Source: Cinnamomum chago (Eukaryota; Streptophyta; Magnoliopsida; Laurales; Lauraceae). Taken from it: a stretch of 64,000 nt of DNA. The stretch covers positions 69,146,001 through 69,210,000 of the forward strand of contig CP142451.1 of NCBI GenBank assembly GCA_038049695.1, in the 5' to 3' direction. The notes below the pieces were generated by a model. The model saw only the letters and a list, made by a program, of their open reading frames with translations. It made no database searches and was not told the origin of the DNA. This document shows, piece after piece, positions 30,421 through 42,237 of the stretch. A program made the translations under genes and the position numbers. The stretch's first letter is position 1, and every line of letters starts with the position of its first letter.

Positions 30421-33339
30421 TAGTGGCGGATCCAGGATTTTCGTTTGAGGGGTGCGAAACAACATTAATAATGACAAAAGAGAAAATGTATTACATTTAA
30501 ATGATTACAAAATATCAAGTGTATCAGCTACATTTTCTCATCAAAAGTCATATATCAACTATATAATAAAGCTTTTACAAATTAAAAAGTATCATAGAAA
30601 TATGAACATCTGTACATCAAATTGCCAGTATATAGTTAAAAGCATAAAGCTCTAAATCAAATCAACAATTTATTTAATTTGACTATGATATACAAATTAA
30701 AAAAAATCAAGAGAGAGGGAGAATACCTGCACTACGCTGCCAGAGAGAGGGCCCGCCAAAGTTGTAGAACTATTAGATGATGCACCTCCAATCAATAGCT
30801 AGATAGCTCTCCTGTGTATAATGAAAAAATAAATCCATGTAAATGAAAAGTTTTTTTATTTCTAATCACATTTTTTATTAGAGTCTATTGCAATAAAATT
30901 AGATATGGATTTAGATGATTAAGTGGGGATGGGTCAGATATCATGAAGAGAACAATGAAATACAGAGATATGTTAAGAGATAGATCTATCCTTGGTAAGA
31001 GCTTCACACAAGTACAATTAATATTATGATAATGAATGACTTGAGAGAAAACCAATTTTGATTTGAGAGAGAGAGAGAGATTCTTGATAAGAACAAAAAA
31101 AAGAAAAGATGTTGGCTTGATTTGAGTAATAACTAACAATAACATGGCCAATCAAATGGGTACATAATGTGATTTCATTTAACCATCCAGATATGCCTCT
31201 CAAATTGCAAGTCCCTAGTAAAACAACATATTTCTTATACCAACAAATGAAAGAGAACATTTATTCTCTAACATGGTTATCATGTTATAAGCACCATATT
31301 ATGAAGTGGTTGTCAAACAAAACAAAATTTGAAATCAATATCAATACCCAAATCCAAATCAGTATCAGATGTTGAAACAAATCTTAGTAGAAATTCATCA
31401 CTCTCTAGTAGTATCCAAATTAAAAAATTTAATATAAGCCCATATATAAATATTCCTAAATTGGAAAATCAATACCCAAATCCAAATTAGGAGCACATCA
31501 CAGGAAAAACTTAAGAAAAGCTTGGCTTCTTTTGGAAATATCCATAAATCCTTCAATCACTAATTTATTGAATTTAAAAGAACATGAGTTCATTTTTAAC
31601 GTGCCTGAGCTAACTTGTATGCTCTATGATCTATACTATATTCTTCTCACCCTATAGTTGTTGGGCTTATGCTGAAGAGAAGGATACACACTCATAGGAA
31701 TTTACAAAGAAAACAGTTATAAGTTCATAAATCCTTTATTCTAACTAATTTAATCCATAAGTAGAAAAATCTTCAGCAAAGCTACAAAGTAGAAAAGCAG
31801 AGTCCATAAAGAAAATGAATGAGAGGAATCAGCAGAAAATAGTGGATGGGGTGAAAGATGGAAAAAGTCAAGTGAGGAATCTCTGAACTTACCAAAAAGA
31901 AAAGAAAGACAGAGAAAGAAAGAGAGAGAACCCACAAGGCACAAAGTGGAAGGAGTCCCTACCAAATAGACAAACTATAGATCATTTGAACCTGGAGACA
32001 AAAATAGCATACAAGCATAAAGACAAAACTATACGATGAATTAAATGTTGAAAACCAAGCACAAGCAGTACAAAACATGCCCCCAACTGGTCAAGATTCA
32101 ATCTTAATTCTGAAGCATGTGATCCATTTTTAGCTTGCAAATGGATGGCCAGAACTATGGACAGAAATTCACTTCCATGCTAACAGGTTAATTTGTTGGA
32201 CCGGGGATTGTCATTGGCTGCAAGTTTTGCTCTGTTTTTTTTTTTCCTCCTGCTGGAAGGTGAAAGTATATATTAAGAATGGAAGGATAGATAGGCTTAG
32301 AGAGCGTATCCCCAATGTACAAAAGATGAACAAAACAGGCCGCTCGATAAATTTCTCGTCTCACTGCACTTTTTCCCAGTTTGTCAATCTTTTTTTTTTT
32401 TTTTTGACATGCTTTGTTTCTTTTGCATTAATATTAGTTCCTGCATGTCTGTTTTTTATGGCTCTATTTGTTTTGTTCTTTTCTTCAGTTTATTTTTCTT
32501 CTACCATGAATGAACTTTTTTATTTAATTTTTTGTCTTGGTCATTTGATCTTTCTTTAGAATACACAGATCTTGAGTTTTCAAGGGTTGTGAAGGCAAAA
32601 ATGCAAGTGGTCGCTGGCTCGCTGCCTCGCTGGTTATATGTATTATATTACATTGGAGGTAGTTGAAGCAGGTCAGAAGAAAATCTATGAAGCAAAAGTA
32701 TGGGTGAAGGCCCCAAGTGGTCCCAAAAACAAGGATCCGCACTCTCTTCAGAGATTTCATTGTTAGATTTGGAGAAAAAACCAGTAAGGGGAAAAACAGA
32801 GGAACAAACAACAGATAAGCTTTCTTTTGTAATAGGTTGCAAAGAAGAAGAACATCATCTGAATAGAGGAATAATAGAAAGAGGAGAAGTGGAAAGGAAA
32901 GGAATCAAGGATACCTCTTATTGAATGTCTTCGAATTTCTGCACAACCCCAGTCGTCATCGTCGCCATTGCTGCCTACTGGATGGACCTGGACCTGGGTG
33001 CGATGTGGAGTGGGAGAACGGTTGGAGAGATCAGAGATACAAGGGTTTTGCCTTTGGGGTGCGATGTAGTGTGGAGAGGAAGAAGGATTGGAGAGGGGGA
33101 AGGGTTTTCAATCGACGGGTTTTGGGGGAAATGGCTCAAATGAGGATTTTTAGATTTGATAAGGGTGGGTCATCACTCATCAGGTCATGGGTGCATTTTA
33201 TCTATGGGCTTGATTTAAATGGGGTGCAAGATGCTTTTTTAAGTGGGGCATGGTTGTCTGGCCCATATCCATTTAATAGGATCTTCAAAATTCACCGGGT
33301 GCACCTGCACCCATGTGAATATACATGGGTCCGCCACTG
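30421..33339. mobile_element. Non-autonomous hAT element, 2.9 kb
   Basis: A perfect 8-bp duplication, GTTGGCAT, flanks it (30413-30420 and 33340-33347). The inverted ends are TAGTGGCGGATCCAGG on the left and CAGTGGCGGACCCATG on the right (reverse complement). An 8-bp duplication with a CAGTGGCGGA-type end identifies a hAT element of the Tip100 type. Small frames inside do not resemble a transposase. Near the right end GGGTGCACCTGCACCC can form a hairpin. It contains GAGA runs (31065-31080) and AT-rich filler. It inserted about 100 bp inside the presumed Harbinger left end. Confidence 0.9.
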
Positions 33340-33347
33340 GTTGGCAT

Positions 33348-34205
33348 AATCCCTGAAATCTCATCTCGCTAGCACAAGAAATTGAAAATAATTGGATTTC
33401 ATTTTTTTTTTTGATGAACTCCAGGGCACGATTTGCATTCTTCAGCCCTTTCCCCGCGCTCTCAAAATCGATATAAGGACTATCGGCATGTATCGGCTCT
33501 GCATCTCCTTCTTTAGCATCTTCATCATCTTCTCGTACGCCTCCAACCTGCAAATCTATCTCCAAAAGATCCTGGTACGATTCCATCCCTCATCTCTCTC
33601 TTTTCTCTTTGCCTCCATATACCTCTCTGCATCTCTCTCTATCACTCTTTGTGTCTCTCCTCCTCAAGTCCGACGACCCACACATCCAGATGACATTTCT
33701 CTCCATCCCCCAATATCCCATTATGACCACCAATGTAATCTGCCTAACCCACTTTTACTCTCACACCCTCTTAGATCCCTCCCGTTCTCTCCCTTCTCAT
33801 CTCCCTCTGTTTGTATCTATCTCAGGGCAAGCGACCCTCACAAATATCTGAATCATCCCCCCTTCCCCCTTCTTTCAAAGCCCCTTTTCTTCTCACAAAT
33901 CACATGACACATTTGTTTCACTTCTTTTTTTATGAGTTGATTCTTATATAGTGTGTGCTACTATATTTTGATGGCCAATTAATCTCTTATGGCTTCTCTT
34001 CCTGTAATGTTTGTTTACCATTTGTGTTGTTTTTTGAAAGCTTGTATTATATGATAGCCATGGCTCTCTTTATTTCAATAAAAGTGTGATTGATGAACAC
34101 ATGTTAACATTCAACTGCTGGTGGATTTCTCATGTGAAAGTAATGAAAAAGTTTCTTTAATTATTCTATTTTGATTCTATCATTGTTTTGGTTATTTTGC
34201 TGTTT
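33348..34205. other. Harbinger left-arm DNA with a coding-like stretch
   Basis: Between the hAT element and T2 there is no complete gene. The minus strand at 33571-33393 reads as a well-behaved coding stretch (EIDLQVGGVREDDEDAKEGD, then AEPIHADSPYIDFESAGKG). I do not recognise the family. It is followed on the plus strand by a CT-rich region (33590-33900). It may be a captured host exon inside the transposon. Confidence 0.35.
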
Positions 34206-34210
34206 GAGAC

Positions 34211-34885
34211 TGTAAGTGCCTAAAAATTACGGACTTGATTATTAGAGGATTAAGCTCTTGATTTGGAGATCTTGGGAAGATGAGGGAAAAGGATCGAGCC
34301 TCCGATGACCTGAAAGAGAGAGACAGTGAGTCAGAGCCCCTGGCCGAAGGCGCTCCGATGCTCAAGTCAGTGTGAGAACTGAAAGAGATGGAGGAAGAAA
34401 GCTTTGGGAGGGAGAGGTTATGCGTACCTCACATGGTTTTCCTTCATGCAATATATAGACGTGAAAGTCATCATTGGACTGCCCTCATGAGGGGACGGAA
34501 GTCCTATCAGAGTGTACTTCTTATATCCTGAGTGGGGGTAGGTGAAAAGGGAATGTCCCATCGGACCATCATCTCATGCCTATGGACATGACCCTAAGTT
34601 AAGGCGTGCCCCTTATCTAAGTCCGACGCCCACTCTGCCTGTCAGTTCGCCGTTTCCGTCACGGCAGCGCATTTATGGCTACATTTATGGTTGAATGACA
34701 GGAGACCTAGATCAAGCTTAAAGCCGAGACCGAGGTGGATGATCATGAACATGGCCAACGAGTCGGGTCCCGCGCGTACCCGAGATGGCTCTATGGCCGA
34801 GCTTGGATAACAACGAGACCAAGGATACCCCGAGCTCGAGGAGCGGCCCCACACGATCCCGTGATTACGAAATGCCCCCCACACA
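34211..34885 (-). repeat. T2 3' LTR
   Basis: On the minus strand it runs TGTGTGGGGG (34885) to GGCACTTACA (34211). A TATA-like CTATATATTG lies on the minus strand at 34449-34458. AGCTAGGGGCAAT just inside (34886-34898, minus strand) is the likely polypurine tract. Confidence 0.95.
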
Positions 34886-35230
34886 ATTGCCCCTAGCTCT
34901 CGACCTCTTTGATTCTCTCCGAGGTCGGGAGCTAAGATTCAGATGTGATGGGGCCGTCTTATCGTATCTTGCTTTTATGAGATTCTCATCATGACGCCCC
35001 TTCGTTTGCCCTAGGCAATAAATAGGGCACCATAATTGCTTTGCCCTGCCGAGCACGTGGGACGCCGTCCCGTATGCCTGAGGTGATAAATGTCGTACCA
35101 GAGGCATGGCGGGAGGCGGACCGTCGCTGCCACGTGGAGTCTTCTGTCTGGTCGTTCGCCGGGATCGAGGCGGCGCGTGGCGAGTTCGAAGGGTCGCTTC
35201 GCGTGCGTGCACATTTAAGAGGGTCGCCCC

Positions 35231-35240
35231 TTTATAAAAT
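35231..35240 (+). promoter_or_regulatory. TATA box for T2's opposite-strand gene
   Basis: TTTATAAAAT stands about 300 bp upstream of the ATG at 35534, on the plus strand, and is followed by a CT-rich leader and a GTGAGT..TTTCAG pair (about 35404-35461) that could be a leader intron. This suggests the gene has its own promoter, independent of the LTR. The rest of 34886-35533 has no gene. Confidence 0.5.
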
Positions 35241-35533
35241 GGGAACGCCCTCTTTCTCTCTTTTCTTACCCTGACTTTCGTCTGAGAAGAAGAGCTCTTG
35301 TTGGAGACGACGCCTTGCTGCTGAGAGATAAGCCAACCGAACTCGGAGACTTTCTTTCCTGCTTTCTGCTTCTTCATCCCTTGCAATCCCCTACGTCCTT
35401 TCTGTGAGTTCCATTTTCTGCCTCTGTTACTTCTTTGTGCCTCTTTTTCTCTTCGTTTCAGAGGTCTTTAATCCCTTAGGGCTTTTCCAGTCTTTGCTCC
35501 TTCTTGCTCTCTGCCCCTTTTTGTTTTAAGAAA

Positions 35534-37896
35534 ATGGGAATCTATAGCCATTGGTTGGAGGGTCCTGCAGCCCTGGAGGCCTTTAGGTCGTCGTTTAAGA
35601 TCCCGGCTGACGTCCTGGTGAAACCCGACGACCTCGGGGGCCTTCCTGATGGCCTTTCCCGGTAAAAGAACTGGATGCCTTTCCCCCTGCTGTCGGTGTG
35701 CGAAGGCGGGGTCAGGTTCCCTATCCATCCGCTCCTCCGGTCCTGCCTCAATGCGTGGCACATCTGCCCCTTCCAGTTGATGCCAAATGGTTTCAAGATT
35801 GTAATGGGCGTGGCGGAGCTAAACTGGATCCTCGACATCGACCTCGGGGTACATGACATAGAAGATGTCTATGACATCTGTAAAGCTGCAGGGGGTGAGG
35901 ATTCATATTACCTCCGGGCGAAGGCCAGACGTCGGCCCTTGGTGAATGCCCTAGAGGATTCGAATAAATATGCCGGGGATGAACGGATCGTGGTCTCGGG
36001 GAACTGGGAGTTCAGGGGGACCGAGACCGAAGAGGAGCGGAGAATCCAGGTCCCACGGAGACCTGGAACCCCTCCCAGTAAACACCTGTCCTTCTAGGTT
36101 TATTCGTGTTGTTTTTGCTCGTCGTTTATGCCGAGCTGACGCCCTTGCTGTTCTCTGCGCAGGTATTCAGAAAAGGAGGAGAGAGGCCAGCTTCAACAAG
36201 TGGAAGAGGAACGACGCGTGGTTGGAGAAGATCTACAGTTACCACGGTCACCACAACCGGGCTGCTTTCTCTCTGCTCGGATACAAGCCGTGGTACCAGT
36301 CTTATACGAGGAAGACTGCCGAGGTCCCCCTCCAGCCGATAGGGGAGATTGTACTTGCACTTGCCGAGACCAGCGGTCAAGCCTCAGAGCCTCAAGGCCC
36401 GATCCTTATTGCTGATAGCCCCTCCTCCCGAGACCAAGAAGAAGAAGAAGAAGAAGAGGAGATGGACGGACAACGCCCTTCCTTGAAGAACATGGGGGCT
36501 GTGATCTTCGCGGGCCGAGCTCCCCCCTCCTCCAAGCGTGCCCCCAGCGGGTCAGGGGCCGCCCAGGGCTCCGCAGCGACCGCTTCCTCCGGCTCGTCGG
36601 GAGCAGCAGGGGCCTCCTCCGCCAAAGCCAAGAGGGGGAGGGCGGAGGAACCTTCCAGGGACATCCAGCTGCCTAAGGAGCCTCGCCCGCTTAAGGTCAG
36701 CCGGCCGCGGGTGGTGGAGGCCGAGAAGGAGGCTCCGCCGCCTCCGCCTCCAAACGAGACCCGGCCCCGGACCGCGGGGGCCGAAAAGGAGGGCAAGGGG
36801 CCCCCTCCCGAGAAGAGGCCTCGCGTGGAGGAGGAGGGGCTCCAGGGAGCGGCCCCGGAGGCCCGGCCTCACAAGCCGGCACCCTGGAGGCCCAACTTCG
36901 ACCTCAACCCCAACGAACCCATGACCGTGGAGGATCGGCTGGGGAACAGCTGGGAGTCGATCATGGCCCTTGCCAGGGGATGCGCCCTCCCTGTGGACAT
37001 GGAGCGGCATAAAAAGGCCGGGACGATGGGCCTGCTCCATCAAACGATGAGGACGTCTCTTGAGGTGATTTCCCACCTTCTGCTTTTGAATTTCTGCCTC
37101 TTGGTCGCCTGGTTTGATTCCCTTACTATTTTTATCCTTTTGCAGAATAATAATGGCGAGGCGGGCGGAAACAGCTACTCAGGTCGCCGAGATGGAGAAG
37201 GAGAGGAAGAAGATGGGGGATGCGCTGGAGGCCAGCGTGGCTGAAATAAAGAAGTCGAAGGAGAAGCTCGCCCAATACGCAACGGAACAACAGGCGGCGA
37301 AGACCGAGATCATTAAGTTGCGGGGCGAGAATAAAAATTTGAGGGGCGCCATTGATGACAAGGTGAGGAGGGCGGTCCAACTGGAGGCCGAGCTTGCCCA
37401 GAAGGAGGCCGAGCTCGCCAAGAGGGAGGCCGAGCTCGCCAAGAAGCAAAATGAATTGGCTGGGAAGGAGGCCGAGCTCGAGGCCTCCAGGAAAGAGAGG
37501 GCCGATGTCGAGTCCACCCTGCGAGCCCAAGTCGCAAAAGCTTATCAAGATGGGGTGGACTGGGCGTCAGAGGTGTACGTGGCTCAAATCACGGATCTGA
37601 GCCCGGTGCTGTTCGAAATGGGGTGCAAGGAGGCCCTTCGTAAGTACGGGGTTTCTGAGGACGCTCCCATATTCGCGAACCTTCCCCAGTTCCAACCAGC
37701 AGTACCGAGCTCAGAGTCAGAGCCTGGCTCCAATCCTCCTGAGGCCCCTACCGAAGTCCCAGGCGTACCTCCTCCGCCTCCGACCCCCGCCGAGGTCGAA
37801 ACGACCCAGGCTCCCCCTACGGCTCCTCCATCTGATGTTCCTGCCTCGTCCGATCCTCCAGAGCCGAATAAAGATGCGGCGCCCGAGAAGCAATAG
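35534..37896 (+). pseudogene. Opposite-strand additional gene of T2 (three exons)
   Basis: Exon 1 (35534-36077) starts MGIYSHWLEGPAALEAF and includes WMPFPLLSVCEGGVRFPIHP and FQLMPNGFKIVMG, the signature I link to PF04195 ('putative gypsy type transposon', function unknown). Intron 1 is 36078-36162 (phase 1). Exon 2 (36163-37064) continues RRREASFNKWKRNDAWLEK and then low-complexity acidic and proline-rich sequence. Intron 2 is 37065-37145 (GTGATT..TTTTGCAG). Exon 3 (37146-37896) encodes a coiled coil (ELAQKEAELAKREAELAKK) and a proline-rich tail, and ends TAG. One stop at 35663-35665 and a one-base mismatch between the exon 2 and exon 3 frames are the only defects seen. A polyadenylation-like AATGAAAA lies near 37974. 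The product would be about 730 residues. Confidence 0.8.
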
Positions 37897-38440
37897 GATT
37901 TTCTTTTTCTTGATGTATTTTTATTTTTTCTATTTTTTTGGAATGTACAAAGCTCTGTAACCATTCTTCTATCAATGAAAAATGAATTTTCTTTTTAAAT
38001 CTTCAGTTGTTTTCTTATTTCTTTCCTCTTGCAATGGTGTGTGGATGTCCTGATGACCAAAACTTGCAAGTGGTTGAGGTCGGTAATGAAATCAGATTTT
38101 AACCAACCTTACAAGTGGCGCAGGTCGGTGAGTTCACTAGACTGGGTGACGGTAGGCCCCGCCGCCTCTCGATCGATAGTTAGGCTTCAATGAAACGCTT
38201 CTGAGGGTAGAATCTTAGGAAGAGACCATAGCTAGTTTGTACTACACCCTGAGATGCGGCCTTCTTGTTGGAGAGCCAAGGCCGTGCCCTTAGATGACCC
38301 GAGGGGTCTGGGTTGAACTCACACGCAGGCCGAGTTCCGCGACTTCAGACATTTGGCCCTTTTTATGTCCTGAGGGGATGGTCTGTCGCCTGAGAGATTG
38401 CGGTGAGGAGCAGAGTTCTGGCCCTGTAGCCGGTTTCAAG
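37897..38440. other. T2 spacer between opposite-strand gene and minisatellite
   Basis: No gene. It starts with the presumed 3' untranslated region of the opposite-strand gene, then holds unique sequence with two imperfect copies of AACTTGCAAGTGG-type text (38070 and 38108). Confidence 0.5.
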
Positions 38441-38937
38441 GAGGCTGGCGCGGGAGCCGGAGCCTTGGGGAGTTGGTCCTCTAACCGAGCTTAAAGAGGC
38501 TGGCGTGAGAGCCGGAGCCTTTGGTCCTATGACCGAACCCAAAGAGGCTGGCGCGAGGGCCGGAGCCTTTGGGAGTTGGTCCTCTGACCGAACTCAAAGA
38601 GGCTGGCGTGAGAGCCGGGGCCTTTGGTCCTATGACCGAACCCAAAGAGGCTGGCGCGAGGGCTGGAGCCTTTGGGAGTTGGTCCTCTGACCGAACTCAA
38701 AGATGCTGGCGTGAGAGCCGGAGCCTTTGGGAGTTGGTCCTCTGACCGAACTCAAAGAGACTGGCATGAGAGCCGGAGCCTTTGGTCCTTTGACCGAACC
38801 CAAAGAGGCTGGCGTGAGGGCTGGAGCCTTTGGGAGTTGATCTCCTAACCGAACTCAAAGAGGCTGGCGTGAGAGCCGGAGCCTTTGGTCCTTTGACCGA
38901 ACCCAAATAGGCTGGCCTGGGAGCTGGAGTCTTGCTC
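38441..38937. repeat. T2 minisatellite with alternating 55- and 48-bp units
   Basis: Unit A starts GGCTGGCGCGAGGGCCGGAG and contains TTTGGGAGTTGGTCCTCTGAC; unit B starts GGCTGGCGTGAGAGCCGGAG and contains TTTGGTCCTATGAC. Both end CAAAGA. They mostly alternate A-B over about nine to ten copies, so the array behaves as a repeat of about 103 bp. It lies between the opposite-strand gene and the end of pol, the same position as the unrelated minisatellite of T1. Confidence 0.9.
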
Positions 38938-39008
38938 ATAACTGGAAAGACATAAGGCGGATTACTGCCAAAGGATCCTTCTTTATTGTTTTATCATTTT
39001 GAGTACAA

Positions 39009-41531
39009 CTAGAAGTAATACTTCTTGAGATGCGCAGCATTCCACGGGCGTGGCAACTCTTTGCCATCCATCCCCTCAAGTCTGTAGGCCGACCTCCTTG
39101 AGACCGAGACTATCTTGAAGGGGCCGAGCCAGTTTGGTGCGAGTTTGCCTTCGTTAGGATCTTTATTTGCTGGGAGCGCTCTTTTCAAGACTAGTTCTCC
39201 AGCCGAGAACCTTCTTTCTTTGACCCTCTGATTGTATCCCCGGGACAGCTGCTGCTGATAAGCGGCCAGACGCACGGATGCCGCTTCCCTTTGTTCCTCG
39301 GCCAGGTCAAGCTCTCTGGCGAGGTTTATCTCGTTTTGCCCTTGATCAAAGAGATTTGTCCTCAAGGTCGGGAGACCGACCTCGAGAGGGATTACAGCTT
39401 CCATTCCGTAGGCCAATGAAAAAGGGGTTGCCGAAGTGGATCGCCTCGGGGTGGTCCTGTACGCCCAAAGGACACTTGGCAATTCTTCCACCCACCTGCC
39501 TTTAGCTTTATCAAGCCTTTTCTTGAGTCCGTCCAGGACCACTTTGTTTGAGATCTCTGCTTGCCCGTTGCTCTGTGGGTAAGCCGGAGTCGCGTAGAGG
39601 TTCCTGATACCGAGCTCCTGGCAGAAGTTTTTGAAGAATTTCGAATCGAATTAGGTCCCGTTGTCCGAGATCAGAGCCCTGGGGATCCCGAATCGTGTGA
39701 CGATGTTCTTCCATACAAAATTCTTCATGTCGTGCTCGGTGATGGAGGATAAGGCCTCCGCCTCTATCCATTTTGTGAAGTAATCAGTGCCCACCATCAA
39801 CCACCTTTTGTTTCCTGGAGTTCGGTGGAGAGGTCCCACGATGTCCAGCCCCCACTGAGCAAAAGGCCATGGACTGGAGAGAGGACTCAGGTCCCGAGCT
39901 GGCTGGTGAAGGGAATGGGAGAACTTCTGGCACTTCTCGCATTTTCTGGCATAGAGCTGGGCATCCTTCTGCATATAGGGCCACTAATAGCCCTGGCTAA
40001 TAGCTCTGTACACCAGTGATCTCCCTCCGATGTGGCTTCCACAGATTCCTTCGTGAATTTCAAAGAGGAAGTCTTCCACCTTGCCTGGATGGACGCATTG
40101 GAGATATGGTCCTGAGTAGGATTTTCTGTAGAGTTTTTCATCTAGGGATAGCCAAAAGTGAGCCGCTTTCATCCTGACCTTGTGAGCTTCATTCCTGTCC
40201 TCAGGGAGCTTATCCTCTTTCAGGAATGTCATGATCGGGTCCATCCAGCTCGGGCCGAGATCAGTGCACAAGACTTGCCGAACTGGAAGGAGTTCTATGC
40301 TCGGTCTTTTCAATGTCCCCACATCGACCGTTCTTCTTTTCCCTGCTTCTACGGCCGAGGCCAAGTTGGCCAGGGCGTCTGCATGGCAGTTAGACTCCCT
40401 GTCGATCTGCCTGACTTCAACTTTTTCGAACTGGGAGAGGAGCTGCCTGGTGTGGGCTAGGTAGGCCGCCATTCTTTCGTCTCGGGCTTGATAATCTCCG
40501 CTCAGCTGGCTCGTCACTAACTGAGAGTCACTGAAGACTACAAGCCGACGTGCCCCCAGTATCTTTGCGCTGCCGAGACCCGCGATCAGTGCTTCGTATT
40601 CTGCTTCATTGTTTGATGCTTTGAAATCAAGGGTCAGTGCTTGTTCTATGACCAGTCCTTCTGGGGTTTGGAGGACTACGCCGGCGCCAACCCTTCTGGA
40701 AGTCGCAGAACCGTCGACGAAGACTTTCCAGGCTGACTCAAGGAATCTTTTCCAGGACTGGTCTTCCTCGGCCTCGATTTCAGCCTTATCATTGCCCTTG
40801 GAGTCCCCTAGTTCGGTATCGAGCGAGGTCGGTGCCGAACTAGGAGAAGTGAATTCGACGATGAAGTCTGCTAGGACCTGCGCTTTGATTGCCGTCCTGG
40901 GCTGATATTGAATATCGAACTGCCCCAGTTCGACGGCCCACTTGGAGATTCGGCCAGAAAAGTCCGCCTTTCGGAAAAGGGATTTGAATGGGTATTCCGT
41001 GACAACCATCACCGTATACGTCTGGAAGTAATGGGAGAGCTTGCGAGAGGCGCTGATGAGTGTCAATGCCAGCTTTTCGAGTGGCAGATACCTAGTATCG
41101 GCATCGAGCAGAGTTTTGCTGGTGTAATAGATGGGGTGCTGCTGCTTGTCCTTCTCCCGAATTAACACCGAGCTTACTGCATGGTCCGAGACTGCGAGGT
41201 AGAGATAGAGAAGATCGCCTTGTGACGGAGTGGACAACAGTGGTGGTGAAGAGAGGTACTCTTTGAGTTTTTCTAGTGCTAAGTCACATTCAGGAAGCCA
41301 TTGGAACTTGGAACTCTTCTTCAGGAGCTGAAAGAATGGACGACACTTATCCGAGGCTCGACTGATGAAGCGATTGAGTGCAGCAGCCATCCCTGTGAGT
41401 CGTTGGACTTGCTTGGCCGTGGTGGGGCTCTGGATAGCCTGTATAGCTGCGATCTGCTCTGGATTGGCCTCAATCCCTCTTCTCGTCACCAGGCTTCCCA
41501 GGAACTTCCAAACCCGACGCCAAACGCGCAC
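39009..41531 (-). pseudogene. T2 RNase H, second RNase H and integrase
   Basis: This is one frame with two nonsense codons. Residues about 105-185 are the Ty3-type RNase H, degenerate at its first acid (LYLAVSDHAV instead of a TDAS-type motif). Residues about 268-395 are a second, archaeal/plant-like RNase H with all four acids visible: FVDGSA (D273), NNEAEYEAL (E311), FSDSQL (D335) and [10 protein letters not shown] (D385). Integrase follows: zinc region ([19 protein letters not shown]), [15 protein letters not shown] and YPQSNGQAEISNK. The stops are a TAG after ISQGY (near 39986) where W is expected and a TAA after DNGT (near 39651) where Q is expected; both are simple transitions. The C-terminus ends AHLKKYYF. 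Confidence 0.92.
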
Positions 41532-42237
41532 TTGGAAACGTTCAGTTTGAGCTGGAACTTTCTTAGGACGACGAATGTCTGGCGCAGGTCCGTTAGATGA
41601 TTCTGCGACTCCTTGGACTTAACCACCATGTCATCAATGTAGACTTCCATTGTTTTCCCGAGCTGGCTCTGAAACATCTTCGTGACCAGCCTCTGATACG
41701 TTGCCCCGGCATTCTTCAGGCCAAAGGGCATCACCTTGTAACAGTAGATGCCTCGAGGTGTTATGAATGCAATTTTTTCCTCATCACGTCTGTGCAGTGG
41801 GATCTGATGGTAACCTCGGTAGGCGTCTAAGAAGCTCATTCGGTCATGTCCCGAGGTGGCGTCGATCATTTGGTCGATCTTGGGCAGGGGGAAACTGTCT
41901 TTGGGGCAGGCTTTGTTAAGGTCGGTGAAGTCCACGCAGACCCTCTACTTGCCACTCTTTTTTTTACTACCACCGTGTTGGCTAGCCACTTGGGATAGTG
42001 TACTTCGCGGATCGCCCCAACCTCGAGGAGTTTATCCACCTCTTCGATTACTGCTTCTGTTTGCGGGACCCCTGTCCTGCGAGCTTTCTGCATAATGGGC
42101 TTATGACCGGGATCCACGTTCAGCTTGTGGCACATGACCTCGGGGTCAATTCCGGGCATCTCATATGGAGTCCAGGCGAAGATATCCTTATTCAGAAGTA
42201 TGAAATCTAGCAGTTCGGCCCTCTCAGTGTCGGGGAG
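41486..42237 (-). pseudogene. T2 reverse transcriptase
   Basis: The enzyme begins with the sequence leading to MPGIDPEVMCHKLNVDPG at 42159 and VPQTEAVIEEVDKLLEVGAI. A TAG where GKWRVCVDF has W, plus a base missing from an A-run (41950-41970), breaks the frame. The catalytic half from 41935 has DSFPLPKIDQMID, PFGLKNAGATYQ and the active site YIDDMVV (41630-41641). A further frameshift near 41515 precedes the RNase H frame. Confidence 0.9.

Noticed and set aside
33392-33907. 171-codon plus-strand open frame
   Set aside because: Hydrophobic, CT-rich translation without family resemblance; the minus strand looks more protein-like.
36392-37076. Minus-strand open frames opposite exon 2 of the T2 gene
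   Set aside because: They are shadows of a GC-rich low-complexity region; the plus-strand frame is the one shared with T1.
37132-37548. Leucine- and alanine-rich minus-strand frames opposite the coiled coil
   Set aside because: They arise from the repeated E-L-A-K codons read backwards.
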